A DNA stretch of 64,000 bases from Hyperoplus lanceolatus (Eukaryota; Chordata; Actinopteri; Uranoscopiformes; Ammodytidae), in the NCBI GenBank assembly GCA_026929865.2, contig CM049418.1:4367501-4431500 (forward strand), given 5' to 3'. The notes under the pieces were generated by a model. The model was not told the DNA's origin, did no database searches, and saw nothing but the letters and a program-made list of their open reading frames with translations. The position numbers and the translations under genes were made by a program. This document shows positions 11,945-24,167 of this stretch, piece after piece. How positions within the stretch are numbered: the first letter of the stretch is position 1; each line of letters begins with the position of its first letter.

Positions 11945-14900
11945 AATTAAGAGGAACAGTGCCTTTTGAGGGGGCAATTGACATTACAAATAAAGACTAT
12001 TTTAAATTTCTTCATTTTGGACATGTAAAGCAACCATTTTATCCCAGCCTTTAGAAAATGAGTCTTCCTTAGTTTTAATCTATATGTTAGTCTCTCCATT
12101 GTTTTGAATATCACCACGATAACACGTTGAGCCATTGTCACGGGTGTAACAGGCTGGAGCCAGTTGTTGCGATGGCTTTTGCTGCAGCAAGAAAAGTCTT
12201 AATCAAATATTGGTCTCCTTTGCGCACGATCCTTCTATATGTCCAAGGTATAGGACAGACAGAGTTTGGGGGATTTTTGTATGTCCTAGTACCTCATAGC
12301 ACAACATGGATATGAGTCCCAGTAAGGTTGAATTTTACTGCAGCTCCAAAACACGTGTGTACGGTTCGGATCCAGTCTTTTGCACAGTATCGAGCAGGGT
12401 TGTTGAGTGTTGATTTGTCTGCAGGTAATCTTGGGCTAATCTTGTCTGGTGTATTTTCCACATATTAAACCACATGTCGTCCAGGATGTCTTCACTCTGT
12501 TCTTTTTCCCATTTAGCTTTGACATATAATGTTGAATCATTTGCTTCATCAAACAAGAATACAGAATTATTTTAGCTTTGGGTATGACATCATTGTAAGA
12601 TTGTACTATAGGATGTATCTCATCAGTATTTTCTCAATTCTTTTTATATAGTAATCTCATTTGTAAAGTCTGAATAAGTCCTGGTTCTCTAAGCCATATG
12701 TACTTTTCAAATCTTGAAAGTTTGTCATTTCACCCTTTTGTATAACCTGGCATATCGCTTTTGTATAACCTGGCATATCTTAGTCGACTGTTTAAATCTG
12801 GCATCAGAAATTCCTGGTGTGAATTTATCAAAAGCTATCCATTTTAACAGACCAAGTTCCTTCCCTTTTAGTTGTTTAATAATAGAATAGCATGTATTTA
12901 ACGTAAAAGTTGTTATTGGGGGGGTCTAATTCTTCCTCTTCTTTAGTATGGGCACGATTCTCTTTGCCCTATGAATGGTTATCAAGTCAGATGTAGGTAT
13001 TTCAATGTCTTTTAACGGGCTATTTAATCAACATTGCACCAGTATATAAGTGGACGCAATTGTGCTGCATAATAGTATTCCCTGAAGTTAGGAAGTGCCA
13101 GTCCCCCCCTTGTCTTCTGGCAGCTGGAGAGCAGTATATCGAATTCTCGGTTTCTTTCCCCCCCAGATAAATCTAGATAAACTGGATCTGTGGTATACAA
13201 ACAGGCAAGGATAGAAACAAGTATAATAAACGTGGCAAAATATTCATTTTCACTGCATTTATCCTGTCAGTGAGGCTCATTGACCACCTTTCAATATCTT
13301 TCCGTACGTTGCCATCAATATGATCATAGTTGTTTTGGAAAAGTTTTGACAAGTTTTTGGTTATGCCTAAATATTGAATTGATTTGGCTTTCCAATTTAA
13401 TTTCAATTCTTTAAGTTGTTCATTTGGAGAGCAGTTAAACATGATAATTTGAGTTTCAGATATATTTAATTTGTAACCTGAGTATACTCCAAACTTTTCT
13501 AAAATTTCCATAAGTTTCGTAAAAGAGTTTACTGGATCTTTTAATATGATGAAAACGTCGTCCGCGAAAAGACTTATAGTATGGGTTTGGTTATTAATAT
13601 CTATTCCTGTTATTACATCCTCTTGTCTGATCATTTGGGCTAATGGTTCTATATAGAGAGCAAACAAGGTAGGGCTGAGACAGCAACCCTGTCTGGTTCC
13701 TCCTTCCAAGGTAAATCTGTCCGTTAGTGAGCCCGTTTCTTTGATTCTAAGCGTTGGTTTGTTATGATTGATTTGATACATTGAATAGTTTTTTTAGTAA
13801 TTTAAGTTTTCTAAGGTTAAATCTAGAAAATCCCAGTTGACCCTATCAGATGCCTTTTCGGCATCTGGAAATGATCAATGCTGTTAGTAATTTATTTTTT
13901 TGTATTTATGTATAATGCGGATATTCTCGAGTTTTATGCGACCTAAGACAAAGCCAGTCTAGGTCTTCATCTATCAAATCTCATTCACTATTGTTCAGTG
14001 TGTTTGAAATTATAGTGGTATAAAGTTTGTAGACTATATTAAGAATTGATATTGGTCTATAATTTTGGCAGTATTCCCTTATCCTTTAGCGGTTTGGGAA
14101 TGACTGTAATTATTGCTTCCTTCCATGAGGATTATTTGTCTTTGGTAATGGTCAAATAAAGGTTCTAAGTAATAGTGGCGACAGTTAATTTTAAGTTTTT
14201 ATACCACTCGGGTAAAAAATCCATCACTACCGGAGCCTTGTTTGTTTTTTCAATTTTCTTATTCTTTATGGATTTCATCTGTAGGAAAATATCTTTGCTG
14301 TTATGCGTTAATTTGAATTCACCTATAGAGAGCCAAATCAGGGAGTCTAGAAATGTTTTAGTATCCCTTATGATTTGTTGATGTTTGGGTATAAAGATCT
14401 TTGTAATAATCCCTGAAGATATTTTTCAATTTCTTTTGGTTCATATTTAATTTGGTTGGTATTAGGATCGTAGCTTTAGGGCCTGAATTCATAGTCATTT
14501 TTTGAAATACCTAGCCTTTATCTCTATTTGCTGTTGTAGAATTCTATTAATTTGGTTTCTCACCTCTTTCATTTGTTGTTGTATTTTTTTGTCAGTTTTT
14601 TCTTTGTGTTTTTGTTCCAATTGTTTCAGGTCAGGTAACAGACTTTTCTTTTTTAAATCTACTCGTAATTGAAATGAATTTTCCTCGTGTAACAGCTTTT
14701 AGAGCATCCCATAGTATTGCTGGGTTTGCCTGGTCATTATCATTCTCTTGTAAATACTTGCGTATTTCAGCTTTGATTTGTTGGACCACCAGTTTGTTAT
14801 TTAATATCCCCACGTTCAATCTCCATATTGTATGTTTTCGTCCGGACTGGAAATATATTTTTAAAAAGATTGGGCTATGGTCGGACAAGTCGACCACTCC

Positions 14901-15599
14901 AATTTGACATTCCTGTATTCTATCCTTGTCTTCTTTCTGCATAAAAAAATAGTCAATTGTTGAGTATGCAGAGTGTGCTGCTGAATAGTGACTGAAGTCC
15001 ACAAAACCCCTTAGTTCAGCCTGTTACCTGGCAGAAACTTAACGGATGTAGTTCCCTCCATACATCAAAGAAGCCCATTTCTTCCCTTGTATTTTTCACA
15101 ACCTTTGCGATAGGTTTCCCATTTCTCTTACGACTAGTTGCGTCTAGGTCGTAGTTCATTAACACATTGAGATCACCTCCACATATACATACACCTTCCA
15201 TTTCTACAGCAATCAAATCAAACAGGGATTTAAAGAAATGTTTATCACTTTCAGGTCGGCATAAATGTTCCTGTGTAACCATAGCAGTTGTGGTTCCTTT
15301 TACAATAATATAACGTCCCTCTGTATCTTTTATTTCTTTTTGATATTCAAATTTGGTGGCATTAGGAATTAGAATTGCAACACCTCTTCTGCGGGTATTC
15401 GAATGGGAGCTATAGAAAGTATTATTAAATCCAAATCTTTTCAACTTTTCATGTTCCGTTTGTGAAAGGTGGGTTTCTTGCAGAAAGCTAATCTGCGTCC
15501 TCTCCTTTTTAATTTTAGCTATAAATTTAGCTTTTGATTGATTTCCTAAGCATTAACATTTAAAGACATAAGTTTAATACCTTCTTGTTTGGTATTCAT
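11945..15599 (-). pseudogene. LINE ORF2 remnant (APE endonuclease and reverse transcriptase)
   Basis: ORF2 starts at ATG 15599 with ISLNVN-like residues and quickly meets a stop. The endonuclease is recognisable at 15444-15016 (TRRRGVAILI, GGDLNVLMNYDLD) and 15002-14631 (STIDYFF and the catalytic-type SDHSPI). The reverse transcriptase is clear at 13781-13173 (GGTRQGCCLSPTLFALYIEP; FADD active-site box). C-terminal fragments continue at 12556-12335 and 12141-11947. Multiple stops and frameshifts show it cannot be translated whole. Confidence 0.85.
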
Positions 15600-15935
15600 G
15601 GGGATTTGTTTTTAGTTTTATTGTGGTTTCTCCCCTCAGGCTAACAGTGCAATGAACATAGGCACTTAACATCATATGTAACAAAGAAAAGAAAATAGGT
15701 AACATAACTATAAAGCGACCTCAAAAAGAGATGTCAACAATCTTCATATGTTGACTCTCCTTTATTTAGGGAAATACTGACAAGAGAAGGGCCCCCTAGC
15801 TAGTAGTAGATGTAACCCATAAGGGCTATGTTGTAGGCAGCTGTGCTTCAGTTCTTTGGAGCCAACAATACTGATATCAATATCCCTTTGGGGTCACATC
15901 GAATTTAACACAATTTTTTTATTTTTATACCTGTA

Positions 15936-17065
15936 TTACAATGTATTCATCTTGCGTTGTTGTCCTTGGGTGGAATTCTTGCATTGTCCTCTACGTGGCA
16001 GGCTCTCTCGTGAGCCTGCCTGTGAGGTTCGGTCCCGTTCTCTCCCGGCGCGCGTCCACATCTCTAGCCCACTCGGCTGGAGCCGGTCACGGGCTGTAGT
16101 GCCTCTGGTATCAGGGATGTCATCTACTTCATATCCTCTTCTCCGCATGTCACCGGCTGCTTCCTCCGTGCTGCTGTACGTCTTCATTCCACTAGCCCAG
16201 TGGATACGCATCCTGTTGAGGGGTGTCTGAAAGCGGATACCTTCCCTCTTTAGAATCTTCTTAATGTTCACGTATGCTTTGCGTTGTTGCAGCATTGTCA
16301 CAGAGTAGTCACGGTCAAAATAAATCCTACTTTCTCCGAGCTTGACTGTTTTCTTTCCCCACGCCTCTTTGAAAACCTTGTCCTTGACATTAAACTGCTG
16401 AGAGTCGAGTAGAATCGATCTCGACGGTTGTCCCGTCTTTGGCTTCGGCGCGAGGGCTCGGTGGGCTCGTTGAATCCGGAGGTCCGTTTCAATGGAAAGC
16501 TCGTCTTTTAAGCATTTGTCCATAAACGCCGCGACCGATTTGCTTCTCAGCTCCCATGGAATGCCGTATATTCGCATGTTGTTCCGCCTGGATCTGGATT
16601 CTAAGTCATCCAGCTTGCCACTTCATTAATTTCTGTTCTTTAGTATGTCCTTCAGTGCGCATTTTGACATTGCTCCACTGTTGGACCTCTTCAGTGCGAG
16701 TCAAAGTGGCATCTATCTTGTCATTTGCTCTTCTACAACTGCTTTTCCCTTTGACAAGTTTATGGTTAATGTCCTCCAGTTCGTTTTCACTTGGGTGGTG
16801 ATTTGGTCTTTGACAGTTTTCAGGTCATTTTCAGCTCTTTGCATGGCTTGGTTGCTTGTCTCTCTAAGCCAGCTTGCGAGGGTGTAATAGCTGCAGGTTC
16901 AGTTAGCTTGTCTTGTTCCTTGTCAGAGCGACTTATTTTTGACTTTGTCTGCTGGGGATTTTTCTTCTTGTTTTCTTTGATCCTTTGCTCATTGTCAACG
17001 TCCACGTATCTTTCTTTCCCATTATATTTTGAGTTTTTTGTGGTATTAGGGAGCACACTGTTCAA
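15936..17065 (-). pseudogene. LINE ORF1 remnant (L1 ORF1p-like RNA-binding protein)
   Basis: The 5' part (17065-16820) is charged and Lys/Gln/Asn-rich, as in L1 ORF1 N-termini, then the frame shifts. The longest intact stretch (16577-15936, 213 codons) begins MRIYGIPWELRSKSV and contains RAHRALAPKPKTGQPSRSI and IYFDRDYSVTMLQQRKAYVN, patterns of the L1 ORF1 RRM and C-terminal domain that bind LINE RNA. Broken by at least one frameshift. Confidence 0.75.
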
Positions 17066-17361
17066 GCGTCCATACTGCTGTGACCGTCACCCGGAGGTCC
17101 CACAGGCCTACAACACTTTTATGTCGGCTGGATAGCTCTGAATTCAAAGATGCGCTACAAACACTTTGCCTTATTGTGAGCCCAGCTGTATGATCAGTGT
17201 AGGAGGGGTGAGCTGAATGTAATTTTGTGACTGACCTTGCATGTGTGTGTAATTGACAAAGGAAATAATAATGTAATATTCTAATCAATCAATCAAATGA
17301 TAATATTGAAATAAAGGTTTGATTTGAATTAGCAGTAACTATTTCTTCTGTCTTCATATAG

Positions 17362-17471
17362 GAGGTGCTTCAAGCATCCACAGGATTGTGGAAAAAGCCC
17401 GTGGGAGTTCGTCAATGGTCTGCCAGTTCAGGGATCCTTTGTTATGCTGAACACAAATTTGGAGCAGAAGG
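17362..17471 (+). pseudogene. Gypsy-type integrase fragment, exon-like copy A
   Basis: The start translates as EVLQASTG, the conserved approach to the C-terminal part of Gypsy (Ty3) integrases, then the frame is lost. It is preceded by a pyrimidine-rich tract ending TATAG and followed by GAGCAGAAG|GTAACC, so it looks like an exon. It is homologous to copy B at 17806, including flanking noncoding sequence. Confidence 0.5.
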
Positions 17472-17805
17472 TAACCACTGTGCAGTTGAGCCATGTTTTC
17501 TAGATTTATTAGGCATAAAGTGATACATTTCAGGCTCTTTTTTGTTTTGATTTGGCATTTGGCCGAAGTTTGGGGCCCTTGAAGATTTTGAGATATTTAG
17601 CCATTGTAAAATGGAGTCATGGCGGCAATGGCTTTTAGTATGTTGTCAACAGTTGGAATGTTTTGTGTTGCAATTTTTGAGAGTTGAGTGAATGGCAGGC
17701 TATGTCTGTATTACTATTAAGAAGTATGCTGAAGAGCTGTAAGAAAAATGAAATGAAAAAGAGAGGTTTAACCAATGTGGTTACTATTTCTTTTCTCTTC
17801 ATACA

Positions 17806-17910
17806 GGAAAGTGCCTCAAGCCTCCACAGGACCGTCCCGCTTGGAGTTGCTTTACGGCCGACCAGTTGAGGGACACTTGTATGTGCTGAAGCAATACGTG
17901 GAGCAGAAGG
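17806..17910 (+). pseudogene. Gypsy-type integrase fragment, exon-like copy B
   Basis: Translates as KVPQASTGPSRLELLYGRPV, matching the ASTGFSPFELLYGR-type block of Gypsy integrases. A strong acceptor-like tract (TTTTCTCTTCATACAG) precedes it and GAGCAGAAG|GTCACC follows. It shares an ancestor with copy A. No LTRs or other pol domains are seen nearby. Confidence 0.55.
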
Positions 17911-17999
17911 TCACCACTGATGGTTTGTGGTATATCGGTTAGGGTTACTTGAAAGTGCCGTTTGAATCATCTATCTAGTGTTTGTGTAGCTTTATATTG

Positions 18000-18960
18000 A
18001 ATGTGTGAGTAGTCTGGGTTAGGGTTTGTTGTTTGGTCGGTATCTATTGGGCAGGGGTGTGAAGGTGATTATTTAATAACTGTTTGGTTCTTCTAGGAGT
18101 CATGCAGATGGTGATAAGGGTGAAGGTGTTGTAGAAAAGATCCATGTTGTAGATTGATTGTCATGAAGTGATATGCAGTCCCTTGTAAAAGAATGAAGTT
18201 TTAGCCTTAATTGGATACTTTTGCTCACCTAACAATATGGTGTTTCCTTTCAAAAAAGTTGTGTATCAGACTAGCTGGAAATGAAAGCTGAAATGTCGAT
18301 CTCGTCTTGCAAGAAGAAAGGAATTGGCCTAACTGTTTTGCAGAGACTGTATTTCAGGATGTTTTAGTTTAATTGAGCAAGTTCCAGCTTCCAGCCTCAT
18401 TAGACTATTCCATATGGGCAATCAAGGAACGGATTTGTAATGAAGAAATGTTTATCTTTGGAAAAGTGTTTTCATTCAATATGCGCTCTGGGATGTTATT
18501 TGGCCTGACATATCGCAGGAATCAATAAATTGGTATATCATGGAAAAGGTATTTTTTGAAATGTAATTGTAATGAAAAAGTCAGAGTTCCATATGTTGTA
18601 GATGTGATATATTATTGGTGTTTTTTTGTTGAACTTTTCAGGATTGGGGCTTACAGTTGATGAAAATCCAGCATGTGAAAATGTTGGAATAACCTGCCCT
18701 AACCCTCTGCTTTCTCTTGCAGCTGCTGCCGGCCGTGTGCTCCCACGCTTCCAGGTAAGTGCTCTCTACCAACAAGCCCTCATTTTCACAGTCTCAGGAG
18801 ACCTTTTTAACCTTCCGCTTAGCTACTAAGAAGACTGAGCTAATCTCTTCCTTTGTTCCTAGCTAGCCGTTCCAGGCCGTCACTGAGACTTCATCACACT
18901 AGCATTTCTACACCTGCTGCTAGTCTTCCCAACACCTCAGACACACTGCCAGAAGCTTTA
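18000..18960. other. Intergenic, repeat-unit remnants and one exon-like block
   Basis: The block around 18130-18200 resembles sequence at 8241 and 17500 (AGATTGATT..CATGAAGTGATA). A 36-nt stretch at about 18720-18755 is bounded by TTTCTCTTGCAG and GTAAGT, a good exon mimic without a recognisable product. Confidence 0.4.
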
Positions 18961-19194
18961 CTCCCGTTCTGTGCTGTCACTAACTCCTTCGGTTAAACTT
19001 TATTCTTCTCTCTTGACCTGCAACGTCACAAACGGTGCAGTTTCTGTTCGAGGCACTTGTCTACTAACACCTAAAGTTCTCACACCATACACTGCTGTCC
19101 TGCCTGAAATGTTTTTGCTTAACCATATGCCACACTTTCCAATTCCTTTCACCCGTACAGGTGGTGGTACAGGGCTACTATCACCCGCACTCTA

Positions 19195-19450
19195 CTTGGG
19201 CGGCAGTGGCGAAGTGGTGGGAATTCCTCTAGTGTGCAGGGTCGGAGTTCGATCCCCGTCTCCCCGCCCATGTCAGGAAGTGTCCCTGGGCAAGACACTG
19301 AACCCCGGAGTACTCCCGATAGTTAGCTTAGCACCCTAGTGCTAAGCCTACCCTGCGTGAGACTGGGTGAATGTATACAAAAACAATGTAAAGCGCTTTG
19401 GGTCTGTGATAAACGGAAATATAGCGCTAAACAAGTCCATTTACCATTAC
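19195..19450 (+). mobile_element. tRNA-derived SINE with 3' tail ending TCCATTTACCATT
   Basis: Box A-like GGCAGTGGCGAAGTGG, box B GGAGTTCGATCCCCG, core GGGCAAGACACTGAACCCC, and a tail with AATGTAAAGCGCTTTGGGTC and AAGTCCATTTACCATT, the layout of fish core-SINEs. Appears full length. Confidence 0.7.
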
Positions 19451-19539
19451 TCCATTATCTTTCTAGTTCCATTCTGTGACTAACTGATCCATGTCAATTC
19501 AACATTCTTCTTCTCTGCTGCCCAACAGTCCCTCCAGTT

Positions 19540-19640
19540 CCCAACCTCTACTGCCAAGAGCCTGGGTGTCACGCTCGACAACCCGCTCTCAAAACAAGAG
19601 GACGTCCAAGAATTCCAGTCCATTTCTTCCTCAATGCAGG
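19540..19640 (+). pseudogene. L2/CR1-like LINE reverse transcriptase fragment
   Basis: One frame reads STAKSLGVTLDNPLS, close to the (R)NLGV.LD..LSF block of L2/Rex-type reverse transcriptases. The surrounding 18.9-19.8 kb shows no other clear domain, so it is a short decayed remnant. Confidence 0.4.
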
Positions 19641-20616
19641 AGCTCCACTGGTCTTCTCCCTACCCGACTTTTCGCACTAAGCTCATCCCGTAAATGTTTC
19701 TTGTGTCAAATAAATAAAACCAAGTCATTTGATCCATGGCTTCTGTTTTCTCTTTGAACATTGGATGTGAGCGAGGAACTGCTTGCCTCAACAACAACTT
19801 CAAGTCAGGATACATCTATTCGAGTTAGAGTAGAGAGGCTCTAGCCTGGGTGGGATCAATCTCTGAGAATGCTATGAGCTCTCCTGAGGCAGTGTCTATT
19901 GTAAACATCCTCAAGAGAGACAAGGAGACGTACAACTGGCAAACCGCTTAGCTTACGACGCTCGATGGTGCAGAGATCAAAATTCATCTGCATATTTCCC
20001 TCAACATTCTTCTTCCCTAAGGAAATAAAGCCTGTAGGCCTTCTTCAAGCACCTTAGTGTTTATTATCCAGATCAAGTGTGAAGACACAATCTACAAAGA
20101 ATGAGTAAAGCTGCCCCACCAGATGAAAATGACCTCAATGACAGGACAATTCTGTCAAGCACTTAGAAATGCATCTGATGAAATGCCAAGAGCTTTACAT
20201 AGTGACTTCAAATCCTCTTCTCAGACCAAGTCCCAACATCTCAAACTAAAGCTTTACACAGTCTACTACTAATGCGCAGCACAATAAGCTGGCCCACAAT
20301 ACCCTGTCAAACAAGGAAGGGGGAGAAAGGACAAGAGACAGAGGGAAAACTTGAGGAACACTTAAGTGCATTATCACTTAACAACAAAGTGCACGAGTTA
20401 CAAGAACCAGTCAAACCAATCACTTCGTTTCACTGGCCACATCCGTGGCCATTTATTCACATCAAACATTTTCCAGCACACGTCATACATTTCATTTATC
20501 AAGCTACATATCTCAGTTTAGAGTCCACCACTAAAGGAAACTTGATAAACAAGTGGACTGATATAAGTCATATTGACTATCAAAATACTACAGGATATAT
20601 CATTAATAAAGAGAGA

Positions 20617-20618
20617 TG

Positions 20619-20666
<48 letters not shown>
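20617..20666. repeat. (GATA)n microsatellite
   Basis: About 12 uninterrupted GATA/TAGA tetranucleotides, a Bkm-type repeat. No gene nearby. Confidence 0.95.
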
Positions 20667-20669
20667 TTA

Positions 20670-21810
20670 GCCCAACAAATACAAACAATGACAAGCTGCC
20701 CTCTTCATATCTCAATGATTAGACACATATATTCCCATGTCCCCTTTGGTGGAACCAAACACATTGTTGGACTCAAATTGCTGTTGTATTGTTTTGTTTA
20801 TTGAATGAAATATGAATATGACGGGGGTATTACAAATATCTGGCAACCTGTGATTACAGTCAGGTGTGTAATGGGGAAGACCACACTTTTCAACTGTGCT
20901 CGTGTTTCTGTTCTGGAAATAGCTTTTTGGTGTTTATATGAATAACAGCAATTTTCTTTGGAGCAGTTTTTGCCATCAATAAAAGGACTGACACATCGAA
21001 CTATACCAGCAGCTATCTGGACATTAAATTCATTACAGATTGCTCAAACTTACATCAAACCATCGCCCCTCAGAGTAGTAAGCTACAGGTAAAGCCACTA
21101 AACACAATAACCATTAAAGGTGTTTTATTTCACTCATCAAGCCAAATTAGATAACATAGCCTTAAAAACAAAGGAAACTAATCAAACAAAACTGGGCAAC
21201 CTACTAACTCTGCAACTAAACAGAGTGCTTGCTTGAACCTAAAAACTTTCCAACAACTATTACAAAATTCAACAATCAAAACAAGCAGCACCATTCTTAG
21301 TCCTAGACTCATTTTGTATTGTACCAGTTCTACAAAAACTCCAAGCAACAATCTTCTTTGATTTTTTTATTTGGTAAATATTTAACAAATAAGTTCCACA
21401 AACAATTCTTAAGTTGACCTGTCTGCATGTGTAGGGTGACCATAACTACCCTATTTCCAACCATGTACCTTCTAGTATCCAAGGCTCACACCGACAAAGA
21501 GTGGAAGGGCTGAGGTGATCAGGCAGAGAGTCACAGGTGATTCACTGATGGGCCTGACTTCAGACAAGTGGAAAAACCCCTCCAGCTCACCTGTAGATAA
21601 AACAAGCAAAAATTAAGTTCAATGTATTTATACAGCACTTTTCACAGACAGGGTCACAAAGGACTTAGAATGTGCATACAAAATAAAAGCATAGTAAAAA
21701 CTACTAAATACATCAAAGAATAAAACCAATTATAAAACACACAAGTTAGACCCAAAAGTTGAACTTGTGTTAAAGGCCAAGGGAAAGGGGAAACAGACAG
21801 GTTAACAGAT
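20670..21810. other. Intergenic, nothing recognised
   Basis: AT-rich sequence without long ORFs, tRNA-like boxes or clear inverted repeats. Confidence 0.5.
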
Positions 21811-21813
21811 TCT

Positions 21814-22470
21814 CCCTGCGTTCCATATCACATACTTTTTCTTTTTACTACACAACATACTAAAGTACACAAGAATTTTAGGACCACAGGAGAGAAAAAA
21901 AAAAATCAGATAACAAAGATTTTTGTTTTCAATTTGTCCAGAAATGTCAAGAATAAAGACAAATACTCCAAGATGCCATTGGACTTAAGGCTGTTACATA
22001 CTCCACGAGAACAAACAACAAACTTCTCGCCAACAGAGCTGCGAGAACATGAACAAAGTTCTTTCTGGTCTGGACGTTTCATACTTCACGAAAACTCAAG
22101 TGCCAAACTCCTCACCACAGCACACATACATCACACGCTGTTAACATAGTAGCGCAAGCTGATTTTCCTCATTGACTTCAGATTGACCAATCGCACAATA
22201 GTTCTCGGACAAGCGAGAACAAAGTTTAACCCGGACCGTGTGTCGAGAACAAGCTGCGAGAAGAACAGCTGAACAAGAGCTGAGAAGAAAATAACGTCAT
22301 TTTGTCCTCACCTCTGTCACCGGAGCTTTGTTCTTTCTTCTGCATGAGTATGTAACAGGCTGACTGGGCCATATGTGTATTTCAGCATACTGCAATTGAC
22401 GTGCATGTATTGGGACATCTAATCTCTTTCCAGGCATACCAAGTAGTAGGAAGGTATTGGAGGGTACAGT
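21814..22470. mobile_element. MITE of the CCCTGCGTTCC family interrupted by a second element
   Basis: Left end CCCTGCGTTCCATATCACAT. The family sequence breaks after CCATTGGACTTAA and resumes near 22360 with GGGCCATATGTGTATTTCAG, as shown by comparison with 8425-8690. The interruption is listed separately. Confidence 0.5.
21986..22360. mobile_element. Nested MITE with GGCTGTTACATACTC termini
   Basis: About 370 bp with inverted ends GCTGTTACATACTC near 21990 and GAGTATGTAACAGGC near 22346, inserted into the MITE at 21814. The interior is rich in CGAGAACAA repeats. Boundaries approximate; no clean target duplication resolved. Confidence 0.5.
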
Positions 22471-23276
22471 TCATTGAGTTCATGTCTAATCCAGCTAAAT
22501 AGGTAAACAGTGCCATCTCCTGTTGTAAGTGTGTACCTCAAGGGAGCAGTGGAGTCATCAGGGGAATGACTCTGAGGCCTATTGCACAAAACCAAGATAC
22601 GGAGTTACCTAGGATATTTCGTATCCTTAATTGCTTTAGCCATGATTCAGTTGCACAAAAGCAGAGGGACATACATTGTAAATCTGTATCCAAAGGAGTC
22701 AGATCTATGTCAATCAGACATTACATTTTTAACAACCTGAGCATGGGAACGGTTCAACATTTACAATGACTGCTCTTATCATTTCTTGTTCAGATACTTC
22801 CACAAAGAGGAACAACAGCGTGGAAATTTGACAAACTTAAATGCACCAGCGGACAGTTGAGGTGACGGATCCTAAATATTTAACCTGCCACGGTATCAAC
22901 TTTGAGATTGACAGAAATTTCTGAGCTAACACACCTGCCAAATGCCCTTGTTCATGACTTTCCTCTCCACTGCTCTTTTCTATCAAATATCCAGATCAGT
23001 AGCTCCTCATTAACTAAACACTGTGTAGCAGCTAAGCCCTGTTCAAACCACTACCAGGGTTGTTTAATATGGATTCTTCAAACGTGCGCCCAGAGCGCGG
23101 TAAATAACAAGGGGGAGTAAAGTTTGACAATAGCAGGGCAGGTTTGTTACTCCTTTTCCATTCACTGGCACAAACGTTAACTCATAATTCAATTACTAAT
23201 ACAACTAATTGCTGACAACTAAGCACACAAAGGGCACAGTCAAATAACCATTTTCCTCCCAATCAAACAAGACCTG

Positions 23277-23420
23277 CCCTGTATTCCAATACCCATACAT
23301 ATACTATACTATATATACTATTAAGGATGCCAGAAAAAAATTTAGGATGTCCCAGTACATGCATGTCAATTGTAGTCTGCTGAAAAATGGCTCACTAACT
23401 CCAATTGCATGTTGCAGTAT
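23277..23420. mobile_element. MITE fragment, CCCTGTATTCC family
   Basis: CCCTGTATTCCAATACCCAT followed by TATACTATACTATATATACT and GTACATGCATGTCAATTG, matching the left part and an inner block of the 21814 copy in shortened form. Confidence 0.4.
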
Positions 23421-23649
23421 TCATCTTTATTATTGACATTTCTCCACACAATGAAAAAAAAGAGAGACATCTATCTGATTACGTCAGAAGAACAAACTGT
23501 AAAGCTCACTCTTTTCTCTCATCTTTGATGTGATCACATCATGTCAATTTACTCTAAATAAAACTAAGGCCTTGAAAATAACAGGCCCAAACTTTAAACT
23601 GTCTCATGTTATTTTTCCTTCACATATCAGGCTAAAGAACACATTTTTT

Positions 23650-24110
23650 TGTTAAAGCTGCAGTTGAGAGTTTTTTTACTGTAATATTTGGCAAAACTGT
23701 CATAATAGCCATTCAGCTATATGTAGGTGAAGTGGTCTGAAAATATTTTTTTATCACTTTGCTCCCCCCTGCCTCTGTGTGCTGCCCCCCAAAATTGCCA
23801 CCGCTCATGTTAATTTTGACCAATCAGAGCGAGGTCAGATTCTCCGTTCTTATTGGCTGTGGGACCTTGGCAACGACGTTGATGCGTCAGATGCGTGAGC
23901 GTTCACGACCCTAGCAGTCTGACACTAGCCTACTGTTTGGTACAAGGCTACTACGGCGGACAGCGAGTAGCAATGTCTTCACAAACGAACCCTCAATTTA
24001 CCATTTCCAGGATACTAACAACTAACACCGCTAAGACAGCAAAAAAACGAGGAAAGACGCATATTGAAAAGTTAACTGCTGAAAGGGAGACGGAGAGAGC
24101 TTGAAAAAAA
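23650..24110 (+). mobile_element. Unclassified fish repeat carrying a short ORF
   Basis: Starts AAGCTGCAGTTGAGAG. It includes a 43-codon reading block beginning MSSQTNPQFTISRILTTN, rich in Lys/Arg/Glu, that resembles a short recurrent peptide seen in repeated fish DNA. The frame closes at 24104. I do not assign a function; it is likely a nonautonomous transposon or retro-copy. Confidence 0.35.
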
Positions 24111-24167
24111 GTACACCGGCCATGTCTTCTTGCCCTATCACATCAAGACCTCTCCGACCGCGACCTC

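Larger units (their letters stand above)
11868..17103 (-). mobile_element. Nearly full-length, inactivated L1-like LINE with 17-bp target-site duplication
   Basis: A 5.2-kb minus-strand retrotransposon flanked by identical 17-bp direct repeats AGGCCTACAACACTTTT at 11851-11867 and 17104-17120. On the element's sense strand the duplication begins with AAAA and follows AT, close to the L1 endonuclease TT/AAAA preference. The 3' end has an AATAAA about 15 nt before the junction and only a short A tail. Order on the sense strand: short 5' leader, ORF1 (17065 to 15936), spacer, ORF2 endonuclease, reverse transcriptase and C-terminal segment down to about 11945. Stops and frameshifts interrupt both ORFs. 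A 22-bp local duplication lies near 12740-12780. Confidence 0.88.

Noticed and set aside
19195..19450. Possible tRNA gene (box A and box B like sequences)
   Set aside because: Conserved non-tRNA core and SINE-type 3' tail follow, and the cloverleaf is not maintained, so it is a SINE.
20617..20666. CRISPR-like regular repeats
   Set aside because: Pure tetranucleotide GATA microsatellite without spacers, in a vertebrate genome.
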